A stretch of 64,000 nt of DNA from Trebouxia sp. TZW2008. Its lineage: Eukaryota; Chlorophyta; Trebouxiophyceae; Trebouxiales; Trebouxiaceae. The notes under the pieces were generated by a model. The model worked only from the letters and a program-made list of their open reading frames with translations, was not told the DNA's origin and did not search any database. Location: contig BDIU01000400.1 of assembly GCA_002118135.1 (NCBI GenBank), positions 64,544 to 128,543 on the forward strand, read 5' to 3'. A program made the position numbers and the translations under genes. Below are positions 20,969-32,631 of this stretch, piece by piece (within the stretch, counting starts at the first letter, position 1; each line of letters begins with the position of its first letter).

Positions 20969-23900
20969 TCACTGCCTGCTGCTGCGACGGAAAATTGACC
21001 CAACCAGTCTGCCAGCACTCCTTGCTGCCCACTGTACAGGCATAGATGCCAAACCAACCAGTCCTCCACCTGACCTACGACTATCACCATCTCTTGACCT
21101 GACAGCTAAGCTGTTGTCAGCTGCGCTGAGTCTTTCCTTACTTTCTTGGCTGACAGAATTGTTTCCATCAAGCGAGCTTGAGGCTTCAGAGGGTGTAAAG
21201 CTGCGCTTACGAGAAGGAGTCTGAGTAAGGGGATGACTACGCAGCTCAGCATGCTTATTGCCGTTTGGATCCAGGTCAGCGAGGCCTGAGGCTGTTCTGG
21301 GCAGCTCAGCATCGATGCTGGCCTGATCGATAGACCTTTGGTTCAGAATCACCCCTGAAGGATTGCTGACTGGGGCTGTTGCCAGTGCCAAGCCTGAGGG
21401 CTGACTCTGCAAAGGCCCTGCAGGATTCTGAGGAGTGGACTGGCTATTGATGCGCTGCACGACTCGCCGCTGATCTGAGCCTGAGTTGTGAGCGGCTGAG
21501 CTGTGAGCAGATGCGGGCTGTGACTCAGGCGTCTGAGTATCTGATGCTGTCATGGGAGCTGCAGGCTGTTCAGCTGATGCTGTCTGGTTTGCAGGAACAG
21601 CATCATCCAGTGCCTGCAGGCATGGTTCAGTGTAAGCAAGCAAAGTCCCTGACAGCATGCAGACTCAAGCATGTGCAACTTGACTGCTGCACAGACCTTG
21701 TATATATGCCAATGTAGCAAACACGGCTTGAAAACATATGTATCAAGTGGTTGTAAACAAAACAGCAAACAACACCACAACAGCAAATGTCAGTCCAGAC
21801 AACATGACCAGCCATGCAATGGCAGACGTGTCTCTGCTGTGTGTGACACATGACAATCAATCATAATGCTGAGGGCGCTTCACATGCCTGTGATACAGTA
21901 GCAATCAATGACTCTGCTCTGTCTAGCTGCCGGCTCAAACTATCCAAAGCTGCTTGCTGATCCAGATCCAGGGGAGGATTTACACCGTGACTGTTTGCAC
22001 CCTGACTGGCCTCTGTTGCAAAAAGAAGTCTGGGCTGAGTGATCTCAACCAGAGATGGCAGCGCATCATCACCATCGTCACTGTCATCTTCATCCTCCTC
22101 ATCGCCATCATCATCCACATAATCTGAGCCCTCGGCAGAAAGATCATCGCTGCCTTCGCTGTCATGGTCTGACTCAAGGTCTGGTACACTGTCCACATCA
22201 TGGTCTGACTCAAACGCTAGCACATCATCACTGTCGCTGTGATTTTCGCTGTTGACAAGATCTGGCATTCTGTCGCTGTCACTGTCACCCTGTGCTGGCG
22301 AACTGGCAGCTGTTGGGGCTGCAGGCTCAGCAGGCAAGCTGAGATCATTGCTGACATCGTTTGAGGCATGTGGTGTGTGTTCTGCAGCGGTGTGACGGTC
22401 TGCATCACCAGTTGCGGTGGCATCTTCAGCAATACCAGCTTCTGCTACTTCTGCAACATGCAAGAGAATTGTTTGTGCCCAGATTTGGTCATGCAAAGAA
22501 TTGCAACAGCTGATTGACCCAAAATGCTCTCATCTTCAGCATGGTGTGACGTTCTGAATGATGTTGGAACATTTTGTTTTGCTGAGAAGCCATATACAGA
22601 CACTATCTACCAGGCATAGCTGACAGTGTATGACACAAGTGACGTTGAGTGCTGCCAATCAGAAACTTTTACAGATGCTTTGAGCAGGCAAAGTCAGCAT
22701 TGGGTTGGCAAGATTGATGCTGGATGCTGATCTTTGCGGATGCATATACTGAAGCTGCAGCAAGATGCCACAACTATAGGCACAACCTTACAGCTGCAAC
22801 CGCAATACATACTCATGTAGCCTTACCTGCAAGGATTGCCTCTGCTGCTCTCTGAGCAATCTCAGCTACAGCTGCTGTGTCTGCTGCTGTATTTGTGGGT
22901 GAGTCATCAGCTGAATTCATCCAGAGGGTGGTCCTAGCATGATCTGCCAAATTGGCAAGCATTGTATCCGTGAATTGCACCTCGTTAAAAAGGGTTTGCA
23001 AAGAGTTCCTGTCAAGATTTGCCTGTGATCCAGAACTGTTGTTCATCCGATTCTGCAGCTGTGTCTGCAGCACACACATTAACACAAGATGAGTGCAGAA
23101 TGACAGCAGCAGTCACATCAGCATCACAACAACAGCAGTACCAGATTTACAGTCCAGCAGTTGGCTGTTGCATCCATTCGGCCAGCTGATTATGCATTTG
23201 AGGCATGAAATGCATAGCAAAGCGAGTATGCACCAACACAACCAGGGCAGAGCCCTGCAATACCTACAAACCTGTGAATTTGCCTGAGTACAGGCACTGC
23301 AGATGCGCAGCAACCATGATGAACATGAAACTGATGTGTGAACATTACCTGCAAATCACGCAATCTACGCTCTGCTCTCTCCAGTCTTGACGCTGTTGCT
23401 GCAGGCATCCTTGTTTCGCCAGCCATACGCAACTCCTCTGAACTGACGTGGCCAGTATTGCCATTGGCTCTACCATCAGAGCCAAACAGGTGAAAGGGGT
23501 TGAGAGAGCTGAAGAAGCTCTGCAGTCCAGCTGGCTGGCGCTGCATCTCTTGTTCCAGTCTTTGCTGCCTGTCTTGCCGCTGCTGACGCTGCAGATCTTC
23601 ATCTACTGGCAGCTCCTTGCGGCAGACTGGGCAGGTGTTGTGCTGCAGCAAACAAGTTCACTGTCTGCCTGGGCGCATAAGCGTTTGGACGATCAACCCA
23701 TGTGCAGTGATGCCATGATGGAGATCGGATGTGGTGTGAATGCTAAGCAAGCTCCTGGCTGCCTGTGCTGTTGACTTCATTCTGTACTACATGCTGTACT
23801 GCGCCCTAGACCTAACTACAAAAGAGCAAGCTCAAAATGCTTGGCTGCATACTCTTGCTTCTGGTTACACTTATTGGTTGAGACAGCCAACTCAAATATG

Positions 23901-25043
23901 CTCTACCATGCAAGCTAACCTCTTTTAGCCATGCTGTGATGCAGTCCTCATGGTAGCAGTGCTGGCAAGGCAGCTCAATGACTTCCAGGCCTTCCTCCAT
24001 GCTGTCATGGCACACTGAGCAAGGCTCCCCACAAGCACAGGCGGCAGGCTGATCACTGGGAGTGTTACTGAAGCCCTCTGAGTCTGTTGTCTCCTTGTTC
24101 TGGCGCACCTTGCGGCGGGGCAGGGCTGACAATGTGTCTCTAGAGGTTGGTGATGCCTGAGGCTGATGAGCTTCTGCAAGCTGCAGCATCAAGTCCTCCA
24201 GAGCCTGACCACCGTTTGGACCAAAGTCACCTGGTGACACGCCCCTGCACACAGGACAGAAATTTGAGTTTGCAGGTGCTGAAATTCGTAAATTTGCATT
24301 GCCGTGCTTTGCAATAATCAAAGCAGATCTCCCTTGCATGACAGGCATAGCAGCAAATTCAGCATGAAAGAAGTGATACTGCTTTCAGACCAGCTCATGT
24401 TAACATGCATGGCCAACGACTGTTGCATGCATTGAAATCCTGAGTCAGGTTGAACATCTCCTGCGCAAAAATATGTAGTATGCCAGGCCAGCTGCTCTTT
24501 CTCAATGAATGATGATACACCCATTGCATGTATTGCCAGATTACAATGCATCATGCATTGCACTCACGGTGGCAGGTTGAATGGCGTCAGGTTGACTCCT
24601 TGCATATTTCGCAGCAAGGCAGTCAGATCAGCTGGCTCTGCAGTATTGAGCAGATTCTCCAGAGGGGCAGGGAGGCCTCCCATGGAGGTGACAACATGCA
24701 GGTGCACATTGTGACCTCCAGGGGTTGTGAAGTGTCTGTGAAATCCCTGGTTGCGTCCACCTCCATGTGCATGGTGACCAACCTGTTGTCCGACTGCCTC
24801 ATTGTTTGCCTGTAGGCATTGCAGCATTCATGATTGTTCAGTGCTTTTGCACCACTGCAGCTGCAGTTGCAGTTCACAGAAAGTCTAGGCTCTCACCTGA
24901 GGCCTTGTCGGTGCTTCGGCAACCTCTGAAACCTCGATAAATTCGCTCTCACATGCAGGACATACTCTATCCCCAGCATCGGAGAAGTATGCCTCTGAAG
25001 TCGTTGTAGCCCTACAAGCGTGGCAAAAGACGGACTCCGGCAT
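20969..25043 (-). CDS. RNF126/BCA2-type RING-H2 E3 ubiquitin ligase with long acidic C-terminus
   Basis: Seven minus-strand exons: 25043-24897, 24809-24568, 24244-23920, 23642-23349, 23064-22827, 22450-21897 and 21613-20969 (stop), about 814 residues in phase. Residues 7-34 form an N-terminal zinc ribbon (CHAC...CPAC). A Gly/His-rich linker follows, then a RING-H2 at roughly 210-250: CSVCHDSMEEG, LPCQHCYHEDCITAW, HNTCPVCRKEL. The zinc ribbon plus RING-H2 order is that of the RNF115/126 and plant RDUF/RZF ligases. After the RING come a Gln-rich coiled coil, a strongly acidic Asp/Ser run (exon 6) and a basic tail (VGSIFRRSSRQ). The link from exon 6 to 7 is the least sure; without it the protein ends at 21861. 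Family members are usually about 300-400 residues, so the tail is unusual. Confidence 0.85.
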
Positions 25044-25564
25044 TTTGCCAAGTGCAAACGAGTCCGAAGAAAGTCTTGTCCAAATTGGCGATACCGTCAC
25101 ACTGTCATCAAGTATTGCTGCACGACGAGCGTGCGATCGTTCTGATCGAGGTCAGATGGCTCCAGTCCGCTTCGAGGACGCTTCGAGACACTTGATTTGT
25201 CTGTGCGTCACGGCGTAATGCGACTTGAATTTGTTGCGCCTAATTAGGCTTGCGACGAATTAGGCATCAGCGATTTCGACCAATTTCGCTCATGCCGCAC
25301 GTGCGCTGTCGCGAGCTCACAGCTTTAAGCAATGCAGCTTGTGCAGTCGTTTGACCGCTGTTGACGTATGAGCCTGAGCGAAATATCCTGCTGTACCATC
25401 TCCACAAGGCTGCAGTGTTCGAATCGTATCGCGTGCTGTGTTTCGCCGACAGAGATCGTGACTTGCCAAGCTAGTAGGCAGATCACTTGGCGACGACAAG
25501 ACGCAGGGGTCGCATGAGCCGGCTCAGCACTTGCAAATAAGCAGATGGGGCTGATAGGACGGCG
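25044..25564. other. Divergent promoter region, RING ligase / J-protein
   Basis: 521 bp lie between two outward-facing start codons. No element is recognised beyond general lack of coding features. Confidence 0.5.
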
Positions 25565-28500
25565 ATGCGCATCGAGCGGTCCTGGACGGCCCTACTGTGT
25601 GCTCGTAGAGCCGTGACCGACTTCGTATGCGGCAGAGGCGTGCATTGCAAGGCACCTGAGGCATCTGCATCACATCTGCAAGGTGCACGAAGCACAATCA
25701 AGCAGATACTCGTTCCTTTTGACCTGCCGCGAGATGGCATATTTGGCATCAATCAAAGCTTCTGATGTTGCACGCAGGCTTTCAGAGGGGAGCCATCAAG
25801 CCAAGGGTTGTTCCTTTTCAAATCTCCTTGCAGAGTGTAAGGATCGTGTCAAAATGTCTCATGTATGACATTCATCGATGCAACGGACAGCCGCCTGATG
25901 TCATCAGAAACAAACTCTACTACTATATCTGCTGCAGGCACAAGACAAGTTTGAACAGTGGCATGCAGAGAAATGGCTGTCCCCTCGCCGTGTGCTGCAA
26001 AAAGCTGGAGCCCAGATGCGTCCAGTGCTCCTGCCGTTCTGGCTGTTTGAGGCAGCAATCAAAATAGAGTATACAGCACAGGTATCCAAGCATACAGGCA
26101 ACTCACTGTGTTATGTTCTTGTGGCCATTTTGCTATACGTTGACCACATGCATCAGGTTATTCCATATGGTAGTTGCATGCAATGATAAACTCTATGCAG
26201 CTGATACCACGCTGACTGATGGAGGTTACATCCCCCTCTATTGCATTTCTGGGGAACTGCCACAAGCTGCAAAGATGATCATCAATCAAGAGCTAACACA
26301 TGCATGGCCAGTTCTGTGTACCGCTTGCAGGCAAACAGCAACTTTCAAGCTTGAAAGCTGGCTAGTATGCTGACTGTGCTCCATGTTTGTTTTGGATGCA
26401 GATTGGCTTGCATGGCAGAGATGACAGCAAGTCTGATGAGGAGCTGGTATGGCGGGAAACAGAGCTAAAGACCATCCCTTACCGGGAGTACCCATGGACT
26501 CTGTCCGCTATGCAGGTATACTGCACCCCATTCCAACAGCACAGGGGTTCCGGCCACTGTCGAGAGCTGTGCCCTTGCAGTCACTTGAACTGTACTCTGT
26601 ACGGACACTGCTCTTCCCCACATATTGTGGCTGCTGCCCACTTGACTGCTGTTTGCCAAGTAGTGACATGCAGCCATTGATGTTTCCTCTTTCAACACAT
26701 GCACAGTCAAGCCACAAGACTGCCTACTCCCCATGCCTCTATGCATTGTCAATTGCCACAGAATGATGTGAATGCACATCCTTGGCTTATGCATGCTGCA
26801 CACTATACTCAGTCCTCATGTTTCTAAGTGCATTACAGGGAGTTCGTCTGAGCCAGGCTCTGCTCAGCTGCATGTTTTGCATGCCATCTGTCCAAAGTTG
26901 TAATTGCAAATCCAGTGGGCCTTTGCCAAGTTCCACTCTTGCAACTGGAACTGTGCAAAATTGGTTCACTTCAAATGCAGCAAGCATCACAAATTGTGAA
27001 GACACAAGTGAAATGGTGCGAACCTTCGCAGCATGAGTGGCGCTTCTTGCTCACTTTATCAAAAGACTTGCACAGTTGACTGAAGATGATGCCTGCAGGT
27101 GTACGCATCCTACAATTACCGCAGAGACCTGACGAGTGTGGTCAAGTCACCAGGCATGCTGAGTCGTGCTCGCTCACTTACTCTTGCTGAAGCAGAGGAG
27201 CAGGAGGCTGACGTGGGCAAGGGGGATGCAGGGGTCACCCTGCACCCCCCCACCATGCGGCAGGCCATAGGCTGGGAGCTTGCCATGCGTAACATCAGGC
27301 AGAATGAGGTGTGTCAGCACCTGTGTGTGCCATTTGCCGTGTATCACAGATTCGAAGGTTGCCAATTCCAGGCCTTGCTTGATCAGCTTCCTGACCAGCT
27401 AATTACATGCTTCTTTGCAGCATTGATCATTCAAAAGCAACCTTCATCGCATTCCATCTAAAGCCTGAAGTATAAAGTTTGCTCACTGTGTTTAGAACCT
27501 TGAAGTCTGTCAAAAGCATGACAGTCAGACTTGTTGTAGCATGCTGTCATGACTGCTGCATGCTCATACTTTGCCCTGACATTCTGCTTGCGAAGACTGT
27601 TCCAATATTGCCAGATTGCTGGAGGCACCAAAGCCGATCTACAAATACCCAGAACAAGTCAACTTGCTGTAGGTTGCTGATGCAACAGAGGTGCTGCACA
27701 AAGACCCTAGAGTAGCCAGTGTGAGAGATGTCAAGCTGCAAATCACGACTTTGCGCAGGCGGGCGCGAGTTGTGTATCTACCTGCATACGTAGTTGACTA
27801 CAACTTTGGTACACGCTTCAACCATCATGGTGAAAGGATACCAGAGAGGTTTCAGGCAGTTGTCTCTGGCAGGGGTGAGCAATACAATTGTAACATGATG
27901 TGTTTACTCAATTATTCACTGATTTGTTCATTCACTCATTCACTTATTCATACACTCACTCACTCGCTTGCTTGCTTGCTTGCTCATCTGTTGGTTCTTT
28001 CTTTCATTTGTGCATTGATTGATTCATTCATTCATCCATCAATGATGTTGACATGCATACCCCTGTCTGGCTTTTGTCTGTCAGTGCACAATTGCTGAGT
28101 GATCAAGGTCAGTTGTGCTTGATGATCAGCAGAGCTTACATGAGCCGCATGCGCTGCACTGGCTGCCAAGATAGGTGGGTCTTGGCTGTGTGTTGATGCA
28201 TATGCGGCAATTGGAACAAAATGGGCTTAAGACCATGCAAATGAGCAAGCCCGCTATGCTTTATGCACCCAGCAGGGTCAACAGACCTCATTGGCAGGCA
28301 TCTAAATGGTGATGGTGATGAAATGACTTGCAATGAGCTGTATGCAGGTGAAGGTGTGGTGGCAGCTGAGAGGCATTATGACCCAATGCGGGCTCAGCTG
28401 ACTGCTGCTACGGCAGCTGGAGGGGCTGCAGGCCTGATCAGCTTTGGATTAGCCCCTCTGCTAAACCTGACCGCCCCTGCCCTGCTCAGTGTTGAGTCAG

Positions 28501-31500
28501 CTTTCTGGAGCTTCCTGGTGGCTGCCACTGCAGGTGATGTATCAGCACCTGCTGCTCACATTCCTGCCTAAGCTTTTTCTAGAACACCAAACTGCACAGA
28601 CAGCAAAGCGCATTGCTGCATTACTTTCATTGCAGGTAAGACATCAGCACCTGCTGCACTTGTCATCAACATGCTGCTCTGCAACAGATCAATGTGATTC
28701 TTTCAGGTGCAGCAAAGGTTAGCAGATGTGGAAGCATCTGATATAATTTGATATACTCTGCTAAACTTGCTGATTATATCAAAGTGCAGTGCCTGCACAC
28801 TGTGTACAGGTCATTGGAGAGGCTTCTCTAAGCACAGCGTCTATGCTGTCTCCAACAGATCAGTCATGCAACCGAACCCAAACTTGAGCATCAAGTACGC
28901 TGCGCATGCAATCACCACTGAGAATGCAGACAAAGCAAAATCTGTGTCAGGCGCATCATGCTTCTAAACCTTGCCTGTTGAGCATCAGCCCAATGTGCAT
29001 TGCACTGGGAATACAGTTTGCTTCAGGCTGAGTGTGGCAACCACCTTGCTCACGCACCGGCAGACGCAGCCTGACATACTAGTAAACTGTTTCTTCTGCT
29101 GCTGTGTGCCACACATTGTGGAATTTTACTTGTTGCTCAGAAGACTTGGATTTGGCAAGACGGGACTTGAGTTTTACACACACCTAGCACCTATGCTGCA
29201 GCATGCAACTGAATTTAATGCATTACAACTTGTGCCGTCGTCATCAGCAGTATGACTGGTGCATTAGTTGTCACATTCCCATCTGACGTAAGTTTCATCT
29301 CTGCAGCAGACAACGTCATTGTGACAAACAGTCATGGTGTCTTTGAAGGTCTGGCAGCTCAGCTGGCTCCTGCCTTGCTGCAAACCTAACTGATACAATT
29401 ACCATTATGAGTATCATACTACTAATGTGGAGATCATGTATGGCAGGTCTGGCAGCTCAGCTGGCTCCCGCATTGCTGCGATCGTATGAGGAGGACAGCC
29501 GCTTGCAGCTAGAACAGGAGCTTGTAGACAAGTATGCCGCCATGGGCCTTGGCCCCCACCACATTGGAGATGATGAGCAAGAGGTACGCCCAGTATGCTT
29601 AGTTGTCCTGAAAAGTATAACAGCTGTTGTGGACAAGTACGTTGCCACAGGCCTTGGCCCCAAACACATTGGGAACGATGAGCAAGAGGTGAGGTGACAG
29701 CAGTTGCTTGAGCCCAGACTAGATGCTCACAACATCAAAATGTTGTGATTATTATTGTTATTATTATCCATAATGCAGCCTGTAGTCAAGTATGCCGCTA
29801 CTGGCCTCAGCCCGCACAACATTGGCAATGATGAGCAAAAGGTATGTCTCAAACAATGCTGCTGTGCGCTGTGGCTCTCAACAAATCCGATGAGCAAGAG
29901 AGATTGGCTACCAATGATCAGCATGCTCACATATACGCTGGCAATGATGAGCAAGAAATAGGCTCTCAATTGTGCTGACATCAGCAGAAGCGGCAGCTGC
30001 TCCTAACTCACTTGATATATGGCTCTCACCACATAATAATCATGGTTTGCCGCTGGTCCGGTCCAACGTGGAGTGGCAGCGCTGGGAGGAAGCGGACAAG
30101 TGGCACTGGAATGCACACAAGTAATGCTCCCACATGACTTGGCCCCACAGCTGTAGTATTATTGTTTGCAGCTGATCCGGTCCATGTGGAGTGGCAGCAT
30201 TGGGAGGAGGCGGAAACGTGGCATTGTAACGCACACATTTGCAGCCCTATGTATTCTGTCACTTGCATATCTGTGTTCACACTCAGCTGAGGATACATTG
30301 GTCTGCAGCTAATTTAGTCCAATGTGATGATGGTGAAAAGAGGCCAACAAGCGGCACAAGTATGTACACGTATGCTGCTACATACCTTGGCCCCAGAATT
30401 GTATTATGATTGTTTGCAGCTGATCCGGTCCAATGTGGAGTGGCAGCGGTGGGAGGAAGCAGACAAGTGGCACTGGAATGCGCACAAGCGGCGGCTGTGG
30501 GCGGACAACCTGTGGCGCAGCCATCAGCAGCGCAGACTGCAGCGGGGCAGGCTTCAAGAGTACCTCTCCATGCAGCAGGAGCGTGAAAGGTCTGTATGCC
30601 TTTCTGTGTGCTTTTGTCCATTGTATGCTTGACACCTGCATTTGAATGCTGGGCTAGACGTTGTCTTTCTCTAGAATGCTAATGTGCATTTGTACTTTAT
30701 GCTGACGACATGCTCCTGATGTTAACATGAGCAGCTGTTTTGCAAAAGAGGCACTAGCGTGCTTAGCGGCTCCTGCCTGCTGGTTGGTCAGAGACGTAAT
30801 TGACATGTATTCACTCCCGAAGCGACATAAGACAAGCAAACATAGCACGCTTGTTGTATCAAGTGCTTTGTTGTATTAAGTGATTTGTTGCAGCTGAAGT
30901 AGCAGAGTGTTGTGGTTTTGAGATCAAGCTGAGGAGTGCTGTGCGGTGCGGGCTCATGCTGGCGCATGTTTGGACATGCAGGTGGGAGTATGAACAAGAA
31001 AATGTGAGGCAACAGCGCTTTGGGCGCAGCCACTTTGCCCCCCGCTTTGGCGGAGACATGGAGGGCGTCAGAAGGTAAGCTGGGACGCGTTGTATTTTGC
31101 CATTGCTACTCTGCGTCTGCCCATTGCTACTTGACACCACGTTGTTGCTGCTTTGCATTTTGACATGACAACTTGGCATCTTAGCATTGCTACTTTGCCA
31201 TTATCATTCTGTGCTTAGCTCATGCTGCTTTGAAGGTTGATTGCATTGCATTGCATTCACCAAAGCTGGTCACTGGGCATTTAGACTTGCCAGTGCCCAG
31301 AGTGAGTCATTGCGTCGGGGATGCATGTGATATAGTGCTATCAAGATATAGTCAGGTTCATGGCTGCTATGAAGCATCGATGCAGATGTCACTGGAGTGT
31401 GCATCGCCAAGTCAACAGTTAGTTGGTTAAACCTTTTGCTCACATGCTACTTATGCATGCTGCTGTCTAATGTTAACAAAAAATGCAGTATAGGAAGAGA

Positions 31501-32396
31501 ACCTTGACCTTAACAACACCATCACTGTACTTTGAAGCTGTACACAGGGCATCAGAACATCAAGGCTTGCATCCACTGTGCATGTGCAGGGACCATCTTG
31601 GCTACTACAGCGCCCTTGGGCTGGAGCCAGGAGCTGCCTCATTGCCTGCCATCAAAAAGGCCTTCCGGCAAGCTGCTCTCATTTGGCACCCAGACAGGCA
31701 AAAGGTCTGTCACATTGCCTTGCTTAGCCTGCCAAAGCTGCAATTTCATTTATGCACTGTGTGGCTTCCGATTGGATTGATGAAAAAGCGAGCATCTGGC
31801 ACCTTGACAGGCAAAAGGTCTGTCACGTTGCCTAGCTCCCTCTGCCAAAACTGCGTTCTACTATCCACTTTGTGCCTTCTAATCATTCTTCTGGAAAAGC
31901 AAGCTGCAACCACCGCTGCAAGTCTGCTGCCTCAACTTCATCTCAGACAAACTGTCTGCCATGTTTGACTGCACTGCACTTCAACTTCATTGGCAGAAGT
32001 GCAAGTCATGCTTAGGCAGCATGCCTGCTTTGTCTTTGTTGATTTGCTTGGCATGTTGAGGTCATATGCTGTATCTGCCCCCTTGTATTTTAGAAGACTG
32101 ATACTGTATCATATAACAGTGACACCAACTGGTCAACACAAATCACTTTCTGGCTGCAAATCAAGTGCACTCACGCTGATCTAGCAAATCAACGCCGTTT
32201 GGCCGCTCAGCCATTTCTAAAAAGGCAGCCTTAGCTTGAGGAAGGTGGCTCACAGAGACAAGATGCTGTGCAGGATGGGGCCGAACAGCGGGTGCTTGCT
32301 GAAAAGCGCTTCAGAAAACTACGCAGTGCATATGAGGTGCTCAGAGACCCTGAAAAGCGGCGGCAGTATGACAGGGGTGAAAGCATACAGAGCTAG
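25565..32396 (+). CDS. J-domain (Hsp40-like) protein with bacterial-like N-terminal module
   Basis: Twelve exons: 25565-25682, 25778-25836, 25938-26081, 26402-26515, 27099-27308, 27673-27874, 28348-28533, 29447-29583, 30420-30589, 30982-31074, 31590-31704 and 32274-32396 (stop), 556 residues, all phases consistent. The first exon (MRIERSWTALLCARRAV) looks like an organelle targeting peptide. The middle follows a pattern I know from bacterial membrane proteins: VVPFQISLQSAQDKFEQW, WLSPRRVL, PVLLPFWLFEAAIKIEY, VVYLPAYVVDYNFG, then VVSGRGEGVVAAERHY. One hydrophobic, probably membrane segment follows (LISFGLAPLLNLTAPALL), then a charged helix. The C-terminal J domain has YYSALGLEPGA, IWHPDRQ with the HPD triad, and YEVLRDPEKRRQYDRG. 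It probably recruits Hsp70 at an organelle membrane. Substrate unknown. Confidence 0.8.
27900..28045 (+). repeat. ATTC/CTTG simple-repeat tract in intron
   Basis: A degenerate run of ATTC, ACTC, GCTT and ATTG tetramers directly after the donor at 27874 in the J-protein gene. No coding role is apparent. Confidence 0.7.
28525..28675 (+). repeat. Duplicated exon end and donor of J-protein exon 7
   Basis: GCAGGTGATGTATCAGCACC at the exon 7 donor (28530) recurs at about 28633 as GCAGGTAAGACATCAGCACC. Both continue TGCTGC. The copy has an even better donor (GTAAGA) but no open exon in front of it. Confidence 0.6.
29340..29960 (+). repeat. Copies flanking J-protein exon 8
   Basis: Upstream, 29347-29382 repeats the exon 8 start (GTCTGGCAGCTCAGCTGG). 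Downstream, the exon end VDKYAAMGLGPHHIGDDEQE plus donor recurs at 29632-29694 (VDKYVATGLGPKHIGNDEQE plus GTGAGG), at 29772-29843 (VVKYAATGLSPHNIGNDEQK plus GTATGT) and as a stub at 29938. Two of these keep an open frame and a donor, and each is a multiple of three relative to the exon end, so they could serve as cassette extensions. Confidence 0.85.
30053..30419 (+). repeat. Three decaying copies of J-protein exon 9
   Basis: Copies begin near 30053, 30172 and 30308; the working exon begins at 30420. The first encodes LVRSNVEWQRWEEADK with an open frame, but its acceptor AG has become CG. The second has a 1-bp deletion and several changes. The third has an in-frame stop and is barely recognisable. 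Spacings are 112-136 bp. Confidence 0.85.
31790..31830 (+). repeat. Copy of the J-domain exon 11 end
   Basis: TCTGGCACCTTGACAGGC plus AAAAGGTCTGTCAC repeats the end of exon 11 (HPDRQK plus donor). HPD has become HLD, so it could not supply a working J domain. Confidence 0.7.
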
Positions 32397-32631
32397 CAAT
32401 CCTGTCTATATGACAGAAGGTCGCGGCCGATGTATGCAAGCTGGTTTCACAGTCCATGATACAACCAGTTGCTACAGCCTGTAGCGCAAGTTGGCAGTCT
32501 CAGTTCTGTATGTTGTTTAACGTTCTGACACCACTCTAGCACATGCATCAGATGACACTGTGTTGGCTTATCCCAGATTTTGTCAGCAGCTGACAAAGTT
32601 GCCTGACCCAAACAAGTTGACCAAACAAGTC

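Noticed and set aside
22055..22255. His/Pro-rich plus-strand frame
   Set aside because: It is the mirror image of the Asp/Ser-rich exon of the RING ligase gene (GAT and TCA codons read backwards as ATC and TGA-free CAT).
28760..29260. Possible extra exon of the J-protein
   Set aside because: Open frames exist (for example 28971-29255), but none joins exons 7 and 8 in phase, whereas the direct join keeps the frame.
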